A DNA stretch of 64,000 bases from Pandoraea communis (GTDB lineage Bacteria > Pseudomonadota > Gammaproteobacteria > Burkholderiales > Burkholderiaceae). Positions 19,608 through 29,223 of this stretch are shown here, in pieces (positions within the stretch are counted from its first letter, which is position 1; each line of letters starts with the position of its first letter). The translations under genes and the position numbers were made by a program. The notes below the pieces were generated by a model that had not been told where the DNA came from, searched no databases, and worked only from the letters and a program-made list of their open reading frames with translations. The stretch spans positions 620,001 to 684,000 of the forward strand of contig NZ_CABPSJ010000001.1 in assembly GCF_902459745.1 (NCBI RefSeq), written 5' to 3'.

Positions 19608-20399
19608 ATGAATCTCGCCACGCTAAAACTCAGCGTCGATGCCCACGTCGCCACGATCACGCTCAATCGACCGGACGTGCGTAACGCCTTCAACGAAACG
19701 GTCATCGAGGAATTGACGGGGGCGTTTCGCGCGCTCGCCACGAACGACGATGTGCGCGTCGTCGTGCTCGCGGCGGAAGGTGTCGCGTTCTGCGCTGGCG
19801 CCGACCTGAACTGGATGAAGAAGATGGCCGGTTACTCGGACGCCGAGAACCGCGCCGACGCGATGACGCTCGCCGTCATGCTGAACACCATCTACCGCTG
19901 CCCGAAGCCGGTGATCGCCCGCGTGCAGGGCGACACTTACGCCGGTGGCGTGGGTCTCGCGGCCGTGGCCGATATCGTCGTCGCCGTCGACACCGCGCAC
20001 TTCTGCCTGTCGGAAGCGAAGCTGGGTTTGATGCCGGCCACGATCGGCCCCTATGTCATTCGCGCGCTCGGCGAGGCTGCCTCGCGCCGCTACTTCCTCA
20101 CCGCCGAGCGCTTCACTGCGTCCACGGCGCAACGGCACGGCCTCGTGCACGAAGTCGTTACCGCAGACGCGCTCGACAGCACCGTGCAGGCACTCGCCAA
20201 GGCGCTGGCCGATAACAGCCCGAACGCCGTGAAGGAGTGCAAACGCCTGGTGCAGGACTTCGCGGGCCGCGCCATCGACGACCACGCCATCGCCGAGACG
20301 GCAGACCGTATCGCGACGATCCGCGCATCGGACGAAGGCCGCGAAGGGGTGCGGTCGTTCCTTGAAAAGCGTTCGCCGTCGTGGCGCGAGGTGTCCTGA
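19608..20399 (+). CDS. liuC: 3-methylglutaconyl-CoA hydratase (enoyl-CoA hydratase family)
   Basis: A 263-residue crotonase. TLNRPDVRNAFNE and AAEGVAFCAGADLNWMK form the CoA-binding pocket and oxyanion hole; the GDTYAGGVGLAAVADIVVA segment carries the second half of the active site. Position between the carboxylase subunits identifies it as LiuC, which hydrates 3-methylglutaconyl-CoA to HMG-CoA. ATG 19608 lies 34 bases after liuB, with GAGGAATTC upstream as the ribosome-binding site. The next step (HMG-CoA lyase) is encoded at 40059. Confidence 0.93.
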   Translation: MNLATLKLSVDAHVATITLNRPDVRNAFNETVIEELTGAFRALATNDDVRVVVLAAEGVAFCAGADLNWMKKMAGYSDAENRADAMTLAVMLNTIYRCPKPVIARVQGDTYAGGVGLAAVADIVVAVDTAHFCLSEAKLGLMPATIGPYVIRALGEAASRRYFLTAERFTASTAQRHGLVHEVVTADALDSTVQALAKALADNSPNAVKECKRLVQDFAGRAIDDHAIAETADRIATIRASDEGREGVRSFLEKRSPSWREVS

Positions 20400-20708
20400 G
20401 CCCTGCGCATGCGCCAACACGCATCATCGGTTACAAATTTTTTTGAGGAGGGCTGACGGCGGAGATACCGCAACGTTATCGGCGGGTTTTACGAATTTAT
20501 CGATAACGTCTTGCTACAGCACGCAAACCAGCGATTTTTTGCGCCAATTCCGCCTATTGCCCTGCCAAAACGCTTTGCCTACCATGCGCCCATCCCCCAC
20601 CTCCGGCCCCGTGCGGAAGCGCCCAGTGCGACGCCCGCCACCGGCCAGCCGGACGAACGACGCACGCCGCCGTGCGAGTGTCGTTCGTCGCGGCCAACCA
20701 AGGAGTCA
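20400..20708 (+). other. liuC-bioA intergenic region with inverted repeat
   Basis: 309 bases without a credible gene, more AT-rich at 20428-20530 than the flanking genes. It contains a TTTTTTT run at 20439 and an inverted repeat at 20473-20509, so it probably holds the bio promoter. No terminator with a GC stem was found after liuC, so read-through from liuC is possible. Confidence 0.6.
20473..20509. promoter_or_regulatory. inverted repeat, possible operator of the biotin operon
   Basis: ACGTTATCG (20473-20481) and its exact reverse complement CGATAACGT (20501-20509) are separated by 19 bases, 200 bases upstream of bioA. The sequence does not match the BirA or BioR operators I know. Whether it binds a regulator is inference. 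Confidence 0.4.
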
Positions 20709-22088
20709 ATGATGGACGCCTTCACGCGCCCCCCCGCCGGTCCCAGCGATCTCGCCGCGCGCAGTCTGCGACAGGTCTGGCACCCCTGCACGCAGATGAA
20801 GCAACAGGCAAAGCTGCCCCTCGTCGCGCTGTCTCACGGCGCAGGCCCCTGGCTCGTCGATACCGACGGCGAGCGCTATCTCGACGCCATCAGTTCCTGG
20901 TGGGTCAACCTCTTCGGTCACGCGAATCCGCGCATCAACGCGGCGCTCGTCGATCAACTCGGCCGCCTCGAGCACGCCATGCTCGCAGGCTTCACGCACG
21001 AGCCGGTCGTCGCGCTGGCCGAACGCCTGTCTGCGCTCACAGGCGGCGTGCTGGGCCATGCCTTCTTCGCCTCCGATGGCGCGTCTGCCGTCGAGATCGC
21101 CCTCAAGATGAGCTTTCACGCGTGGCGCAATCAAGGCCACAGCGACAAGCGCGAATTCGTGTGCGTGCGCAACGGCTATCACGGCGAAACGCTGGGTGCG
21201 CTCGCCGTCACCGACGTCGCGCTGTTCCGCGATGCCTACGACCCGCTGCTGCGTCACGCCCATGTGGTGGCCTCGCCCGATGCGCGTCTCGCGCGCGATG
21301 GCGAAACGCCGGTCGACGTAGCACGCCGTGCTGCGGCCGAACTCGACACGTTGCTCACCCAGCGCGAGGGGCGCGTCGCCGCCGTCATCGTCGAGCCGCT
21401 CGTGCAATGCGCGGCCGGCATGGCGATGCACGATCCCGAGTACCTGCGGCTCGTGCGTGCGCTGTGCGACCGGCATGGCGCGCATCTGATCGCCGACGAA
21501 ATCGCCGTCGGATGCGGACGCACCGGCACCTTCTTCGCGAGCGAGCAGGCAGGTGTCTGGCCCGACCTGCTTACGCTGTCCAAAGGGATCAGCGGCGGCT
21601 ATCTGCCCCTCTCGCTCGTGCTCTCGCGCGATGAGATCTACAACGCCTTCTACGACGACGACACCGCGCGCGGCTTCCTGCACTCGCACTCGTACACCGG
21701 CAATCCGCTGGCGTGCCGCGCCGCGCTCGCTACGCTCGACATCTTTGCCGACGACGACGTCCTCGCGCGCAACGCCGCTCGCGCCGCCCGTCTCACAAAG
21801 GCGCTCGCGCCATTGGCGGACGATCCGCGCGCGCGGCATTTCCGCCATCGCGGCATGATCTGGGCGTTCGACGCGGTGTTGCCGAAGGCATCTGACGCCG
21901 CTGGCGCCTTCGCTAAGCGCTTCTACACCGAAGCCCGCGCACGCGGTGTGCTGCTGCGCCCCATCGGCGCCACGGTCTATCTGATGCCCCCGTATGTGCT
22001 GGACGACGGCATCGTCGACTGGCTCGCGCAACAAACGCTCGCGGCGTTCGACGCCACGATGACGCACAGCGTGGAGGTGTCGGCATGA
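20709..22088 (+). CDS. bioA: adenosylmethionine-8-amino-7-oxononanoate aminotransferase
   Basis: A 459-residue class III PLP aminotransferase that transfers the amino group of S-adenosylmethionine to KAPA, giving DAPA, the third-to-last step of biotin synthesis. Seen: VWHPCTQMK near the N-terminus, the [16 protein letters not shown] block, the [13 protein letters not shown] segment with the PLP-contacting Asp, and [16 protein letters not shown] with the PLP Lys. AAGGAG precedes ATG 20709; a second ATG at 20712 is equally possible. First gene of bioA-bioF-bioD-bioB and overlaps bioF by four bases. Confidence 0.96.
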   Translation: MMDAFTRPPAGPSDLAARSLRQVWHPCTQMKQQAKLPLVALSHGAGPWLVDTDGERYLDAISSWWVNLFGHANPRINAALVDQLGRLEHAMLAGFTHEPVVALAERLSALTGGVLGHAFFASDGASAVEIALKMSFHAWRNQGHSDKREFVCVRNGYHGETLGALAVTDVALFRDAYDPLLRHAHVVASPDARLARDGETPVDVARRAAAELDTLLTQREGRVAAVIVEPLVQCAAGMAMHDPEYLRLVRALCDRHGAHLIADEIAVGCGRTGTFFASEQAGVWPDLLTLSKGISGGYLPLSLVLSRDEIYNAFYDDDTARGFLHSHSYTGNPLACRAALATLDIFADDDVLARNAARAARLTKALAPLADDPRARHFRHRGMIWAFDAVLPKASDAAGAFAKRFYTEARARGVLLRPIGATVYLMPPYVLDDGIVDWLAQQTLAAFDATMTHSVEVSA

Positions 22089-23293
22089 CGTCCCATCCCT
22101 TGCTCGCCCGCCTCGACGCCGAACTCGCGGAGATCGACCGCGCGCACTTGCGCCGCCGTCACCGCGTGGTCTCCACGCCATGCCAGCCGCACGTGCGGGC
22201 CGATGGCCGCGATGTCCTCGCGTTCGCCAGCAACGACTATCTCGGTCTGGCTGCCCACCCGAAGGTTGTGGAGGCGCTCATCGAAGGCGCTCGCCGCTAT
22301 GGGGCTGGCAGCGGCGCCTCGCACCTCATCAGCGGTCATTCGCAGGCCCACGCCGAACTCGAAGACGCGCTCACCGAGTTCATGTCGCCGCATCTGGTCG
22401 ACGGCCGCGCGCTGTACTTCTGCACCGGCTACATGGCCAATCTGGCGGCGATCTCGGCGCTCGCCGGTAAAGATGCCGAAATCTTCTCCGAGGCCCTGAA
22501 CCACGCGTCGCTGATCGATGGCGCCCGTCTGTCCCGCGCACGCACGCATGTCTATCCGCACGGTGACGTCGATGCGCTGGCTGCGCTGCTCGCTGCCAGC
22601 ACGGCCGGGACGAAGGTGATCGTCACCGACGGCGTGTTCTCGATGGACGGCGACATCGCGCCGCTGCCGCAACTGCTCGCGCTTGCCGAACAGCACAACG
22701 CGTGGCTCGTTGTGGACGACGCGCACGGCTTCGGCGTCGTGGGGGAAAACGGCCGTGGCGTGTTCGAGCATTTCGATCTGCGCTCGCCCAACCTCGTCAT
22801 CATCGGCACGCTCGGCAAAGCCGCAGGTGTCGGCGGGGCGTTTGTCGCGGCAAACCATCGTGTCATCGACTGGCTTATCAATCGTGCGCGGCCGTACATC
22901 TTCACGACGGCAGCCGCCCCCTCGCAAGCGCACGCACTGCTCACGAGCGTTGCCCTGATTGCCGGCGAGGAAGGCCGCGAGCGCCGCGCCGCGTTGCAGG
23001 CCCGTATTGCCCAACTGCGCGATTCGCTCACGCTGCGGCATTGGCGGCATATCGTCTCGCCGACGGCCGTGCAGCCAATCATCCTCGGTGAAAACGCCGC
23101 AGCGCTGCACGCGCAGGCGGGCCTTGCCGAGGCCGGGTTGTGGGTGCCTGCCATTCGTCCGCCGACGGTGGCGCCGGGCACGTCGCGCCTGCGTGTGACG
23201 CTCAGCGCCGCGCACACCGCGCACGACGTCGCACGGCTGGCCACCGCCATCAACCAACTCGACCGAGACTGGACGGAGCACGCGCATGGATGA
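22085..23293 (+). CDS. bioF: 8-amino-7-oxononanoate synthase
   Basis: A 402-residue alpha-oxoamine synthase making KAPA from pimeloyl-thioester and L-alanine with PLP. Seen: [59 protein letters not shown] and the PLP lysine in [13 protein letters not shown]. The start overlaps the end of bioA (ATGA), a sign of translational coupling. The C-terminus overlaps bioD by eight bases. Confidence 0.96.
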   Translation: MTSHPLLARLDAELAEIDRAHLRRRHRVVSTPCQPHVRADGRDVLAFASNDYLGLAAHPKVVEALIEGARRYGAGSGASHLISGHSQAHAELEDALTEFMSPHLVDGRALYFCTGYMANLAAISALAGKDAEIFSEALNHASLIDGARLSRARTHVYPHGDVDALAALLAASTAGTKVIVTDGVFSMDGDIAPLPQLLALAEQHNAWLVVDDAHGFGVVGENGRGVFEHFDLRSPNLVIIGTLGKAAGVGGAFVAANHRVIDWLINRARPYIFTTAAAPSQAHALLTSVALIAGEEGRERRAALQARIAQLRDSLTLRHWRHIVSPTAVQPIILGENAAALHAQAGLAEAGLWVPAIRPPTVAPGTSRLRVTLSAAHTAHDVARLATAINQLDRDWTEHAHG

Positions 23294-24098
23294 TCGAACC
23301 CCTAGTGCTTGTAATGCTTGCGTCGAGACGCCGGCCGAACGCGCGACGCCTGCCCGCCATGCGTTTTTCGTCACCGGCACCGACACCGAAATCGGCAAGA
23401 CGCTCGTTTCGTCGGCACTGCTGCACGCAGCGGCGCGTCGCGGACTGGTGTGCGCCGGACTGAAGTCGGTGGCGGCGGGCGCCTTCGAGCACAACGGGCG
23501 CTTCGTCAACGACGACGTCGAGCAGTTGCATCGGGCAAGCACGCTGAAGCTGCCGGACGACTGGTACTGCCCGTACGTTCTCAAGGACGCCACTGCGCCT
23601 CACATCGCGGCCGCCGCCGAAGGTATTGCGCTCGATTGCAGTGTGATCCGGGCAGGCTACGCGCGTGTGGCCGCGCGCGCCGATCTGGTGATCGTCGAGG
23701 GTGTGGGCGGTTTTCGCGTGCCGCTCGGCCCCGACGCCAGTGCACCGGACACGGCCGATCTGGCGCGGCAACTCGGCCTGCCGGTGATCCTCGTCGTCGG
23801 CCTGCGGCTGGGCTGTATCAGCCACGCGCTGCTCACCGCCGAAGCCATTGCCTCGCGCGGTCTGACGCTCGCGGGCTGGGTCGCCAATCACGTCGATCCC
23901 GATATGCGCCATGCGGAGGCGAACGTCGATGCGATTGCCACGCGCCTGAGCGCGCCGCTGCTCGGACGCGTGCCGCATCTGCCACACCCCGATGCCGCGA
24001 CGGCGTCCGGCTATCTGGACATTGCCCCGCTGGTCGACTCGACATTGCCGCGTGCGGTTGAGGCGTCGCTAACGACGCGCCCGCACACGGCCCCCTGA
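23286..24098 (+). CDS. bioD: dethiobiotin synthetase
   Basis: A 270-residue BioD that closes the ureido ring of dethiobiotin from DAPA, CO2 and ATP. The P-loop [12 protein letters not shown] appears near residue 32 after an N-terminal extension of about 25 residues, then the Lys in KSVAAG, and [11 protein letters not shown] as a Walker B-like segment. The start at 23286 lies inside bioF; translation is likely coupled. The N-terminal extension is somewhat longer than in E. coli BioD, so a later start is possible but no better site was seen. Confidence 0.93.
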   Translation: MDDRTPSACNACVETPAERATPARHAFFVTGTDTEIGKTLVSSALLHAAARRGLVCAGLKSVAAGAFEHNGRFVNDDVEQLHRASTLKLPDDWYCPYVLKDATAPHIAAAAEGIALDCSVIRAGYARVAARADLVIVEGVGGFRVPLGPDASAPDTADLARQLGLPVILVVGLRLGCISHALLTAEAIASRGLTLAGWVANHVDPDMRHAEANVDAIATRLSAPLLGRVPHLPHPDAATASGYLDIAPLVDSTLPRAVEASLTTRPHTAP

Positions 24099-24153
24099 GC
24101 GCGCGGCCACCCATCGCGCGACACCCCTCACACAGAATTCAAGGAATCACACT

Positions 24154-25209
24154 ATGCAAGTTCACACCCACACCGCCGCTCACGGACACGACGAAGCGCT
24201 GCGCCGCAACGACAAGCTCTGGACCGTCGCCGAGATCGAAGCGCTCTTCGCGCTGCCGTTCAACGATCTGATCTTCCGTGCGCAGCAGGTGCATCGCGAC
24301 CATTTCGACGCCAACGCCGTGCAGCTCTCGACGCTGCTCTCGATCAAGACCGGCGGCTGCCCGGAAGACTGCTCCTATTGCCCGCAATCGGCCCGTTACG
24401 ACACGGGCGTGGAGGCTGAGAAGCTCATGCCGGTGGAGGAAGTCGTCGCCGCCGCGCAGCGCGCCAAGGACGCGGGCGCGACGCGCTTCTGCATGGGCGC
24501 CGCATGGCGCAGCCCGAAACCGCATCAGGTCGACGCCGTGGGCGAGATGGTGCGCAGCGTCAAGGCGCTGGGTCTCGAGACGTGCGTCACGCTCGGCATG
24601 CTGCGTGACGGGCAGGCCGAACAGTTGCGCGAGGCCGGTCTCGATTACTACAACCACAATCTCGATACGTCGCCCGAGTTCTACGGTCAGATCATCACCA
24701 CGCGCACCTATCAGGATCGTCTGGACACGCTCGCCCGCGTACGCGACGCCGGGCTGAAAGTCTGCTGCGGCGGCATCGTCGGTCTGGGTGAGACGCGCCG
24801 CGAGCGCGCCGGTCTCATCGCGCAGCTGGCCAACATGTCGCCGTATCCCGAGTCAGTGCCCATCAACAACCTGATGAAGGTCGAGGGCACGCCGCTCGAA
24901 CACAACGAGAATGTCGATCCGTTCGATTTCGTGCGCATGATCGCCGTGGCGCGCATCACGATGCCGCGCGCGATGGTGCGTCTGTCGGCTGGCCGCGAAA
25001 TGATGGACGACGCACTGCAATCGCTGTGCTTCCTCGCCGGCGCCAACTCGATGTTCTACGGCGAGAAACTGCTCGTGACGCAGAACCCGCAGGCCGAGCA
25101 TGACCGTGCGTTGCTCGCGCGCCTCGGCATGCGCACGTCGACCGAGGAAAAGCTTGGCGCCGGGAACGCGGGCGAATGCGATGGCCTTACGGCCTGCGCG
25201 ACTCACTGA
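24154..25209 (+). CDS. bioB: biotin synthase
   Basis: A 351-residue radical SAM enzyme that inserts sulfur into dethiobiotin. The 4Fe-4S cluster cysteines are C69, C73 and C76 in [16 protein letters not shown], and the SAM/substrate barrel continues with [21 protein letters not shown] and GGIVGLGET. It ends the bio operon, 55 bases after bioD, with CAAGGAATC upstream of the ATG. The His-rich N-terminus ([12 protein letters not shown]) is a variable region. Confidence 0.97.
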   Translation: MQVHTHTAAHGHDEALRRNDKLWTVAEIEALFALPFNDLIFRAQQVHRDHFDANAVQLSTLLSIKTGGCPEDCSYCPQSARYDTGVEAEKLMPVEEVVAAAQRAKDAGATRFCMGAAWRSPKPHQVDAVGEMVRSVKALGLETCVTLGMLRDGQAEQLREAGLDYYNHNLDTSPEFYGQIITTRTYQDRLDTLARVRDAGLKVCCGGIVGLGETRRERAGLIAQLANMSPYPESVPINNLMKVEGTPLEHNENVDPFDFVRMIAVARITMPRAMVRLSAGREMMDDALQSLCFLAGANSMFYGEKLLVTQNPQAEHDRALLARLGMRTSTEEKLGAGNAGECDGLTACATH

Positions 25210-25420
25210 GCCCGTTCGGCAGGCGGCGAGACTGACGACTGGCGTGAAAGGATGTGTTGACGAGTTGAGCGACGCGACGGCTGAGAGATCGCAAGAGACG
25301 ATCCGCCGTCGCGGCGAAGTTGGATAGCAAAGAGAATGGTGCAAGTGCAGTGGCCCGTCGTCACAAGCGAAGGTGCCATGCGCCACGCGCCACCCAAATC
25401 GATCGTTTTCCGGAGGCAAT

Positions 25421-27442
25421 ATGTTCGACAAGATCCTCATCGCCAACCGCGGCGAAATCGCCTGTCGCGTCGCGGCAACGGCTGCACGGCTGGGCATTCG
25501 CACGGTAGCCGTCTATTCCGACGCCGACGCCCACGCCAAGCACGTTGCCGTGTGCGACGAAGCGGTGCACGTCGGCGGGGCCGCCGCGCGCGACAGCTAC
25601 CTGCGCATCGACGCCATCATCGACGCCGCCAAAGCCACCGGCGCACAGGCCATCCACCCCGGCTACGGCTTCCTGTCGGAGAACGAGGCGTTCGCCGCCG
25701 CGTGCCACGAGGCCGGCATCGTCTTCATCGGCCCGCCGGTCGGCGCCATCCGCGCCATGGGCAGCAAGAGCGCCGCCAAGACGCTCATGGAAGGCGCCGC
25801 CGTGCCGCTGGTGCCCGGCTATCACGGCGACAATCAGGACGCCGCCTTCCTGCACGCACGCGCCGACGACATCGGCTACCCCGTGCTGCTCAAGGCCAGC
25901 GCGGGCGGCGGCGGCAAGGGCATGCGTGTCGTGGAGCGCAGCGAGGATTTCCGCGCCGCACTGGCGTCGTGCCAGCGCGAAGCGGCGAGCAGCTTCGGCG
26001 ACGAGCGCGTGCTCGTGGAGAAGTATCTGACGCGTCCGCGTCACATCGAGATTCAGGTGTTCGCCGACACGCACGGCAATTGCGTCTATCTGTTCGAGCG
26101 CGACTGCTCGGTACAACGCCGTCATCAGAAAGTGCTGGAGGAGGCGCCCGCACCGGGCATGACCGGTGAGCGCCGCCGCTCGATGGGCGAAGCCGCTTGC
26201 AACGCCGCGCGCGCCGTGGGCTATGTCGGCGCAGGTACGGTCGAGTTCATCGCCAATCAGGACGGCTCGTTCTACTTCATGGAGATGAACACGCGTCTGC
26301 AAGTCGAGCACCCGGTCACGGAAATGATCACCGGCCTCGATCTGGTGGAATGGCAATTGCGCGTCGCCGCAGGCGAAGTGTTGCCGCGCAAGCAGGACGA
26401 GTTGCGCATTCACGGCCATGCGCTCGAAGCGCGCATCTACGCCGAGAATCCGGACAACAACTTCCTGCCGTCGACGGGCACACTGTCCACGCTGCGTCCG
26501 CCCGCTGCGGTCCAGTTCGAGATCGGCGGAGCGGCGACACCGGCCGCCGTGCGCATCGACTCGGGCGTGCGCGAAGGCGACACCATCTCGCCGTTCTACG
26601 ATCCGATGATCGCCAAGCTGATCGTGTGGGGACAAGACCGCGAAGAAGCCCTCGCGCGCATGCGCCGTGCGCTGGGTCAGTACCGCGTCGTCGGCGTGCA
26701 GACGAACATCGCGTTCCTCTCCCGCCTGGTCGCCAGCGAGCCGTTCGCCGGCGCCGATCTCGACACCGGGCTGATCGAGCGCCACCGCGACACGTTGTTC
26801 CCGGCCGCCGCCCCGGTGCCGGCAACCACGCTGGCGCTGGCCGTTGCCGCACAGCTCAGCCGCGAAACCGTGATCGGACGCCGCAAGTATCAAGACAGCA
26901 TCGATCATCACTCGCCGTGGCAACTCGCCACGGGCTGGCGTCTGAACGCCGACTACCGGCGCACGCTATCGTTCGATCACGGCGAGACACGTCTCGACGT
27001 TGTGCTCACGAGCGGCCCGCAGGCCAGCACCCTGACAGTCGACGGGCAGACCTATCCGTATCGGTACGCCCACGACGGCGGCGTGTACCGCGTGACGCTC
27101 GGCGAGCGGCGCGTGCAGGGTCACGTCGACTTCGAGCAGCAAACCGCGCACGTCTTCGCCGATGGTCTGTCATGGACCCTGCGTTGGCATGATCCGCTCG
27201 CGCAGGCCGGAGCCCACGAAGGAGGCGAAGGCCGGTTGACGGCACCGATGCCGGGCAAGGTCATCGCGGTGCTCGCGCAGGCCGGCACCAAGGTCGAGAA
27301 GGGGGCGCCGCTGCTCGTGATGGAGGCGATGAAGATGGAACACACCATCAGCGCGCCGGCGGACGGGGAGATCGAAGAAGTGCTTTACGTGGTCGGCGAT
27401 CAGGTGCCGGAAGGCGCGCAGTTGCTGGCGTTCAAGCGGTAG
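25421..27442 (+). CDS. liuD: methylcrotonyl-CoA carboxylase, biotin-carrier/biotin carboxylase (alpha) subunit
   Basis: A 673-residue alpha subunit. Biotin carboxylase domain (about 1-445): ILIANRGEIACRV, HPGYGFLSEN, the ATP-grasp glycine loop KASAGGGGKGMR and FMEMNTRLQVEHPVTE. The BT linker region follows, and the C-terminal biotinyl domain has the biotinylated Lys in MEAMKMEHTI. It carboxylates its biotin with bicarbonate and ATP; LiuB then acts on methylcrotonyl-CoA. CCGGAGGC precedes ATG 25421. It lies 211 bases after bioB, so probably has its own promoter or read-through. Length is normal for MccA. Confidence 0.95.
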   Translation: MFDKILIANRGEIACRVAATAARLGIRTVAVYSDADAHAKHVAVCDEAVHVGGAAARDSYLRIDAIIDAAKATGAQAIHPGYGFLSENEAFAAACHEAGIVFIGPPVGAIRAMGSKSAAKTLMEGAAVPLVPGYHGDNQDAAFLHARADDIGYPVLLKASAGGGGKGMRVVERSEDFRAALASCQREAASSFGDERVLVEKYLTRPRHIEIQVFADTHGNCVYLFERDCSVQRRHQKVLEEAPAPGMTGERRRSMGEAACNAARAVGYVGAGTVEFIANQDGSFYFMEMNTRLQVEHPVTEMITGLDLVEWQLRVAAGEVLPRKQDELRIHGHALEARIYAENPDNNFLPSTGTLSTLRPPAAVQFEIGGAATPAAVRIDSGVREGDTISPFYDPMIAKLIVWGQDREEALARMRRALGQYRVVGVQTNIAFLSRLVASEPFAGADLDTGLIERHRDTLFPAAAPVPATTLALAVAAQLSRETVIGRRKYQDSIDHHSPWQLATGWRLNADYRRTLSFDHGETRLDVVLTSGPQASTLTVDGQTYPYRYAHDGGVYRVTLGERRVQGHVDFEQQTAHVFADGLSWTLRWHDPLAQAGAHEGGEGRLTAPMPGKVIAVLAQAGTKVEKGAPLLVMEAMKMEHTISAPADGEIEEVLYVVGDQVPEGAQLLAFKR

Positions 27443-27449
27443 GCGGCAG

Positions 27450-27482
27450 GCGGTCTGCTGGTGGACTTCAGCCGCAGACCGC
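27450..27482 (+). terminator. hairpin after liuD
   Basis: GCGGTCTGC (27450-27458) pairs perfectly with GCAGACCGC (27474-27482) over a 15-base loop. No U run follows, so it may be a stabilising 3' hairpin or a weak terminator. Confidence 0.5.
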
Positions 27483-27581
27483 ACGCGCATCGCACTACGT
27501 CAGTCATCGATCGGCGCGAAGCCGGTGGTGCGTGTTCGCGCGTCAGGGTTGTCAGTCAAGGAGTGCCATCCTGAGGGCGCC

Positions 27582-27983
27582 TCATTGCGCGTCGCTGACG
27601 GGTTCGAAATGCACCACCGCGAGCTTGTTGCCATCGAGATCGCGGAAATAGGCGACATACATGCGCGGGTGGTAATCCGGACGCGGCCCGGGAGCGCCTT
27701 CGCATTGGCCGCCTTGCGCGATTGCCGCGTCATACGCGGCGTCGACCTGCTGCTTCGATTCCGCATGCAGCGCGATCATGCTGCCGTTGCCGCGTGTGGC
27801 CGGTGCGCCGTCGAAGGGCAACGTGACCGTCAACACCACCTCTTCGCTGGGGGCATCTTTACGCCCGTAGAAGGTTTCGTGCGAGAACGGGGTGGGATGC
27901 AAATCGAGGGTGGCCAGCACACGGTTGTAGAAAGCCGTCGCGTTTTCCAGATTGTTGGTACCGAGCGTTGCGTAGCGGATCAT
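27582..27983 (-). CDS. VOC-family (glyoxalase/bleomycin-resistance-like) protein
   Basis: A 133-residue vicinal-oxygen-chelate fold protein: MIRYATLGTNNLENATAFYNRVL is the family start, with a second beta-alpha-beta unit ending MYVAYFRDLDGNKLAVVHFEP that provides the typical metal-ligand segment. Substrate unknown; such single-domain VOC proteins include lactoylglutathione lyase relatives and antibiotic-binding proteins. GGAGGAACCGCC precedes the ATG at 27983, fixing the start. Monocistronic, converging on liuD. Confidence 0.85.
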   Translation of the reverse strand: MIRYATLGTNNLENATAFYNRVLATLDLHPTPFSHETFYGRKDAPSEEVVLTVTLPFDGAPATRGNGSMIALHAESKQQVDAAYDAAIAQGGQCEGAPGPRPDYHPRMYVAYFRDLDGNKLAVVHFEPVSDAQ

Positions 27984-28075
27984 GGCGGTTCCTCCAAAAA
28001 GGGTGAGCAAGTGGGGGAGTCTATAGCACGAGAACCGCCGTTCGAGGGTGCGCGCCCAAACCACGGGGGAACGCC

Positions 28076-28124
28076 GCGTTGGCACGATCCTCAGGCGCAG
28101 GCCGGTTGACTGCACGGATGCCGG
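28076..28124 (+). pseudogene. short decayed copy of the liuD 3' region (linker to biotinyl domain)
   Basis: 28076-28105 matches liuD 27181-27210 at 26 of 30 bases, and 28106-28124 matches 27236-27254 at 17 of 19. The copy lacks the 25 bases between them, which in liuD are bounded by GCCGG repeats, as expected from slippage. It translates as RWHDPQAQAG and then stops. It lies downstream of liuD in the same direction, beyond the VOC gene. The similarity is seen; a duplication origin is inference. Confidence 0.5.
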
Positions 28125-28158
28125 AAGCGGTAACGGCCAGTGAGGCTGCGCGCCGGCA

Positions 28159-28962
28159 TCACGCCGGATCTTGCTCGGCCGCGCCCAGAATCGTCTGACG
28201 CCGGAACTGTTCCGGCGTCAGACCCGACTGGCGCGTGAACATCTCGATAAAAGCGGAGGGCGTGGCGTAGCCCAGATCGAACGCAATCGACTTGACGGTA
28301 CGCCCCGCCTCCAACCCCTCGATGGCACGCAGAAAACGCATGCGCTGCCGCCACTGCCCCAGCGTCATCCCCAACTCCGCGCAGCAATGGCGCGCCAGCG
28401 TGCGCGGCGTCATGGAGACGGTCTCGGCCCACGCGTCGAGCGTGCGGTTATCGCCGGGCTCGCGTTGCAATGCGTCCAGTACACGGACCAGCGACAGTGA
28501 CCTCGCCTGCGGCAGGAAACGCGGTTCGGCCGGAGCGAGCGCCAACTGATCGATGAGCACGCGCGCGAGACGGCGGTCGGCCTCGGTGCGCGGACACGCC
28601 ACACCACGCTCGGCGAAATCGGACAGGATGGCCCGTAGCAGGCCGCTGATACGCAGTGTCGCTGCGCTCGACGGAAGCCCTCCGGCGAGTGAGGCGTCGA
28701 TATACACCGACCGGTAGATCACGGCGTTCGCGTTGAAGCTCGCGTGCGCGGCTTTCGGCGGAATCCACACGGCATATTGCGGCGGCGACAAGAACCGGGC
28801 GCCTTCGATCTCCAACTGCATCACGCCGTTCGCCACATAGTTGAGCGTGCCCCAGTCGTGACGATGCGGCACCCACGCCGTCTGCGCGTCGAACTCGTCG
28901 TACCGGAAGTACACCGGGTATGGCAGCTTCTTGAAACTCGGCCAGTTGTTGCGGAAGGTCAT
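28159..28962 (-). CDS. AraC-family transcriptional regulator
   Basis: A 267-residue regulator. An N-terminal cupin-like sensing domain (HRHDWGTLNYVANGVMQLEI, then WIPPKAAH) is followed by a C-terminal double helix-turn-helix: NRTLDAWAETVSMTPRTLAR and the signature IAFDLGYATPSAFIEMFTRQSGLTPEQFR. The effector is unknown. It is divergent from the 3-hydroxyisobutyrate dehydrogenase-like gene (29224), 261 bases away, and may regulate it. Confidence 0.9.
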   Translation of the reverse strand: MTFRNNWPSFKKLPYPVYFRYDEFDAQTAWVPHRHDWGTLNYVANGVMQLEIEGARFLSPPQYAVWIPPKAAHASFNANAVIYRSVYIDASLAGGLPSSAATLRISGLLRAILSDFAERGVACPRTEADRRLARVLIDQLALAPAEPRFLPQARSLSLVRVLDALQREPGDNRTLDAWAETVSMTPRTLARHCCAELGMTLGQWRQRMRFLRAIEGLEAGRTVKSIAFDLGYATPSAFIEMFTRQSGLTPEQFRRQTILGAAEQDPA

Positions 28963-29223
28963 GGCGATGGCGGGAACGGGCGCGCCCGGCGACGGATGGC
29001 ATCACGTGCATCTTACCTGTGCCAATCCGTGCACCGCTCGGGACGCATTTGCTGCATTTGCTGCGGCAGCTCGGCGGCATGTCTCCTATGCGTCAACTCG
29101 CATTCGGTGTCATGCTTTCGGACAACGCGGTCGGCACCGGCACGTGGCGCACTTATCTGGCGGCCCTCGTCCTTTGCCCGCTTCCTCCGCGCTGTACCTA
29201 CATTCCTGGCATCGGGAGACCAC

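Noticed and set aside
17942-19741. 599-codon open frame on the minus strand
   Set aside because: It is the mirror of liuB; no family features, biased toward Arg/His as in other antisense shadows.
20706-22181. 491-codon open frame on the minus strand
   Set aside because: Antisense to bioA; composition typical of a shadow.
25361-26923. 520-codon open frame on the minus strand
   Set aside because: Antisense to liuD, no domain, no ribosome-binding site.
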